Part shown: positions 13,424 through 15,719 of the stretch, one piece after another | Layout: the number at the start of each line of letters is the position of its first letter | Position numbering within the stretch: the first letter of the stretch is position 1 | Origin: CAZQKL01 sp964593895 [NCBI: uncultured bacterium] | GTDB lineage: Bacteria; DYJV01 | Assembly (NCBI GenBank): GCA_964593895.1 | Contig: CAZQKL010000017.1 | Coordinates: 10,228-25,946, forward strand | DNA length: 15,719 nucleotides | Direction: 5' to 3' | Notes under the pieces: generated by a model | Seen by the model: the letters and a program-made list of their open reading frames with translations, nothing else | Told to the model about the DNA's origin: nothing | Database searches by the model: none | Program-made: the position numbers and the translations under genes

Positions 13424-15719
13424 ATGAGTAATTATAAATTTATAGGAAAACCTATACCAAAGTTTGATGCTCCTGAAAAAATATTGGGAGAAGCTCAATA
13501 TATCCATGATTTAAAAAGAAAAAATATGTTATATGCAAAAATAAAAAGAAGTGAATATGCTCATGCAAAAATCGTAAATATAGATATTTCAAAAGCAAAA
13601 AAACTTCCTGGTGTAAAAGCTATTCTAACAAGAGATACTAATCCAGCAAAAAATTTTTCAATAGGATTTATGAAAGATAATCCTGTAATTAAATACGATA
13701 AAGTTAGGAATTTTAAGGATGAAGTTGCAGCAGTTGCTGCAATTTCAGAAGAAATAGCTCAAGAAGCTATTGATTTAATTAAAGTTGAATACGAGCCATT
13801 GCCTGCAGTTTTCTCTCCTGAAGAAGCTATGAAAGAGGATGCTCCAATAATTCATGATGAAAAGTTCAATACAAATGTATTGCCATTAAATTGGGAGATT
13901 TCTCATGGTAATTTAGATGAATGGAAAAAAAAGACAAAATATATGGTAAAAAGCACATACCGAACAACATGGGTTCATCATTGCTGTATGGGAACAGCAG
14001 GAATTATTGCTGAATTTGATACTTATAATAATTTAACAGTTTGGCTTCCAACTCAAATTCCTTTTTTAGCTCAAGCTGATTTTTACGATTTAATGAAAGC
14101 ACTTGGTCTTGGAGACAAAAAAGTAAGGGTTATTGTACCCACAATTGGAGGAGCATTTGGGAATAAACTTGATACTCATTGTCATGATTTTATAGCAATT
14201 ATTTTAGCGTATATGACAAAAAGACCTGTAAAAATTATTTTTTCAAGAGAAGAAGAATTTATCGGTATGGTTCCAAGACAACCAACAATAATTGAAATTA
14301 CACAAGGGTGTGATGAAAATGGCAAATTAACATTTAGAGAAGCAAGGGCTTTACTTGATAATGGTGCATACACATCCTGGGGAGCAACAACCCCTTCTGT
14401 AATGTTTGTCCCTATGAGCTCATTATACAAAGTTCCTGCAATTTATTTTAAAGCTACTTGTGTATATACAAACAACATTTACGCACAAGCATTTCGAGGA
14501 TATGGCAATCCTCAAGCAACTTTTGCAATTGAATCTAATATTGATGAACTTGCAAAAGAAGCAAATATTGACCCAGTTGAGTTAAGACTTATTAATGCTA
14601 ATGAAGAAAATCAAGTTACACCAATGGGCTTAAAAATTTCTTCTTGTGGAATGAAAAAGTGTATTCAAGCGGTTAAAGAAAAACTTAAATGGAATAAAAA
14701 AAGACCTAAAAATAGGGGAGTTGGACTTGCAGCTTTAATTCACGTGGGAGGAGCAGCAAGAATTTATAAATCAGATGGTCATGGAATAATGCTTAAACTT
14801 GATGATTTTGGCAAAGTATCTATTTTTACAGGTGCAGCAGAAATAGGCCAAGGTTCTGAAACTTCTCTTTCTCAGGCTGTTGCAGAAGTCCTTGGAGTTT
14901 ATCCAGAAGATGTAACAATTATTAGACATGACACTGCTGTGTGTCCATGGGATGTTGGAACACATGCTTCAAGGCAAATGTATGTTTCATGTAAAGCAGC
15001 AGTAAAATGCGCTATTGAAGCTAAGAAAAAAATATTAAATTATTCAACTAAATTTTTGAAAAAAGAACTTTTAAAAAAATTGAAAGATAAAGCTGAAGAA
15101 AAATTTCTTAATTTAACAGAAAATCCTGAAAATCTTGATATTAAAGATAGATTTATATTTTTAAAAGATTATCCTGAAAAGAAAGAGTATTACTTTCCTC
15201 TTGATAAAATGTTAAGGAGAATTCATTTTAGAGGGAATAAAGATGGTGATATGATAATGACAACATATTTTTTTGAACCAGATACAGATTATATAAGTCC
15301 TCAATCACCAAAAGGGAATATGAGTGAAACATATGTTTTTGCATGCCATGGAGCTGAAGTTGAAGTTGATAATGAAACTGGGAAAGTAAAAATATTAAAA
15401 TATGTTGCAGCACATGATGTAGGAAAAGTTATAAATCCAATTTTGCTAAAAGGACAAATTTATGGTGGAATAATGCAAGGGATTGGAATGGCACTTCTTG
15501 AAGAAATGATTCTTGAAAAAGGAAAAATAATGAATCCTGATTTTTTTGATTATAAAATTCCAACTTTTATGGACACTTTCCCAATAGAAATTGTTTTAAT
15601 AGAAACAAATGACCCTCACGGTCCTTTTGGAGCAAAAGGTATAGGAGAAATAGGACTTGTTGCTGTAAATCCTGCAATTGCAAATGCAATAGCAAATGCT
15701 ACTGGAAAAAGAATTAGAA
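13424..15719 (+). CDS. Mo hydroxylase 2, molybdopterin-binding subunit (3' truncated by the window)
   Basis: From ATG 13424 (GGGAG at 13414-13418) the frame stays open to the end of the window: 765 residues plus one base, with no stop. I translated it codon by codon. Motifs: G-G-A-F-G-N at 242-247, A-F-R-G-Y-G-N-P-Q with Arg358, G-Q-G at 475-477, V-G-T-H-A-S-R-Q near 508-515, and G-A-K-G-I-G-E with the catalytic Glu742. The active site is therefore canonical, unlike that of Mo subunit 1. The V-G-T-H-A-S-R signature recalls the 4-hydroxybenzoyl-CoA reductase/nicotinate-type branch. Odd points: the usual G-D/E-E-V-A stretch reads F-K-D-E-V-A near 99-104, and H-H-C-C-M-G-T-A near 183-190 lacks the common E-P. 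Only a few dozen residues should be missing. Substrate unknown. Confidence 0.93.
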   Translation, partial: MSNYKFIGKPIPKFDAPEKILGEAQYIHDLKRKNMLYAKIKRSEYAHAKIVNIDISKAKKLPGVKAILTRDTNPAKNFSIGFMKDNPVIKYDKVRNFKDEVAAVAAISEEIAQEAIDLIKVEYEPLPAVFSPEEAMKEDAPIIHDEKFNTNVLPLNWEISHGNLDEWKKKTKYMVKSTYRTTWVHHCCMGTAGIIAEFDTYNNLTVWLPTQIPFLAQADFYDLMKALGLGDKKVRVIVPTIGGAFGNKLDTHCHDFIAIILAYMTKRPVKIIFSREEEFIGMVPRQPTIIEITQGCDENGKLTFREARALLDNGAYTSWGATTPSVMFVPMSSLYKVPAIYFKATCVYTNNIYAQAFRGYGNPQATFAIESNIDELAKEANIDPVELRLINANEENQVTPMGLKISSCGMKKCIQAVKEKLKWNKKRPKNRGVGLAALIHVGGAARIYKSDGHGIMLKLDDFGKVSIFTGAAEIGQGSETSLSQAVAEVLGVYPEDVTIIRHDTAVCPWDVGTHASRQMYVSCKAAVKCAIEAKKKILNYSTKFLKKELLKKLKDKAEEKFLNLTENPENLDIKDRFIFLKDYPEKKEYYFPLDKMLRRIHFRGNKDGDMIMTTYFFEPDTDYISPQSPKGNMSETYVFACHGAEVEVDNETGKVKILKYVAAHDVGKVINPILLKGQIYGGIMQGIGMALLEEMILEKGKIMNPDFFDYKIPTFMDTFPIEIVLIETNDPHGPFGAKGIGEIGLVAVNPAIANAIANATGKRIR

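Noticed and set aside
14182-15413. Open frames on the - strand within 14182-15413 and elsewhere
   Set aside because: They lie opposite strongly conserved + strand genes, have no RBS, and their translations resemble no protein family.

Overview
The window is AT-rich DNA with every gene on the + strand, packed with gaps of a few bases or short overlaps. Most genes have good Shine-Dalgarno sequences, Arg is mostly AGA and Ile often ATA, and the proteins are Lys-rich. This points to a low-GC bacterium. Two molybdenum hydroxylases, a split coenzyme-B12 mutase and an ATP-dependent hydantoinase-type enzyme suggest an anaerobic, possibly thermophilic, degrader of organic compounds. The phylum cannot be fixed from this sequence.

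Layout: (1) 1-3235, the end of an FAD subunit, then the 2Fe-2S and Mo-cofactor subunits of a xanthine-dehydrogenase-family enzyme (Mo hydroxylase 1). (2) 3216-5674, a vicinal-oxygen-chelate (VOC) protein resembling methylmalonyl-CoA epimerase, overlapping the small and large subunits of a split B12 acyl-CoA mutase. (3) 5693-9543, HyuA- and HyuB-like subunits of the hydantoinase/oxoprolinase/acetophenone-carboxylase family; HyuB is interrupted by one in-frame UGA at codon 130. (4) 9546-10841, a PaaK-type aryl-CoA ligase. (5) 10865-12001, a secreted amino-acid/aromatic-acid-type ABC substrate-binding protein, followed by a strong intrinsic terminator. (6) 12057-15719, a second FAD / 2Fe-2S / Mo hydroxylase set (Mo hydroxylase 2), whose Mo subunit runs off the window end.

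How they may work together (inference): Mo hydroxylase + HyuA/HyuB + aryl-CoA ligase + split mutase is the set known from anaerobic indole-3-acetate degradation (iaa clusters). There a Mo enzyme makes the 2-oxo-indole, a hydantoinase-like ATPase opens the lactam to an arylsuccinate, a ligase or transferase makes the CoA ester, and IaaGH rearranges arylsuccinyl-CoA to a benzylmalonyl-CoA. The epimerase-like VOC protein and the binding protein fit as an intermediate-handling enzyme and substrate uptake. The true substrate may differ.

The most unusual points are the UGA in HyuB with an intact downstream frame, loss of the catalytic Glu in Mo subunit 1 (plus a Cys where CO dehydrogenase has its Cu-binding Cys), a Gly-rich loop replacing the usual adenosyl-contact motif in the mutase, and loss of a metal-ligand His in the VOC protein.
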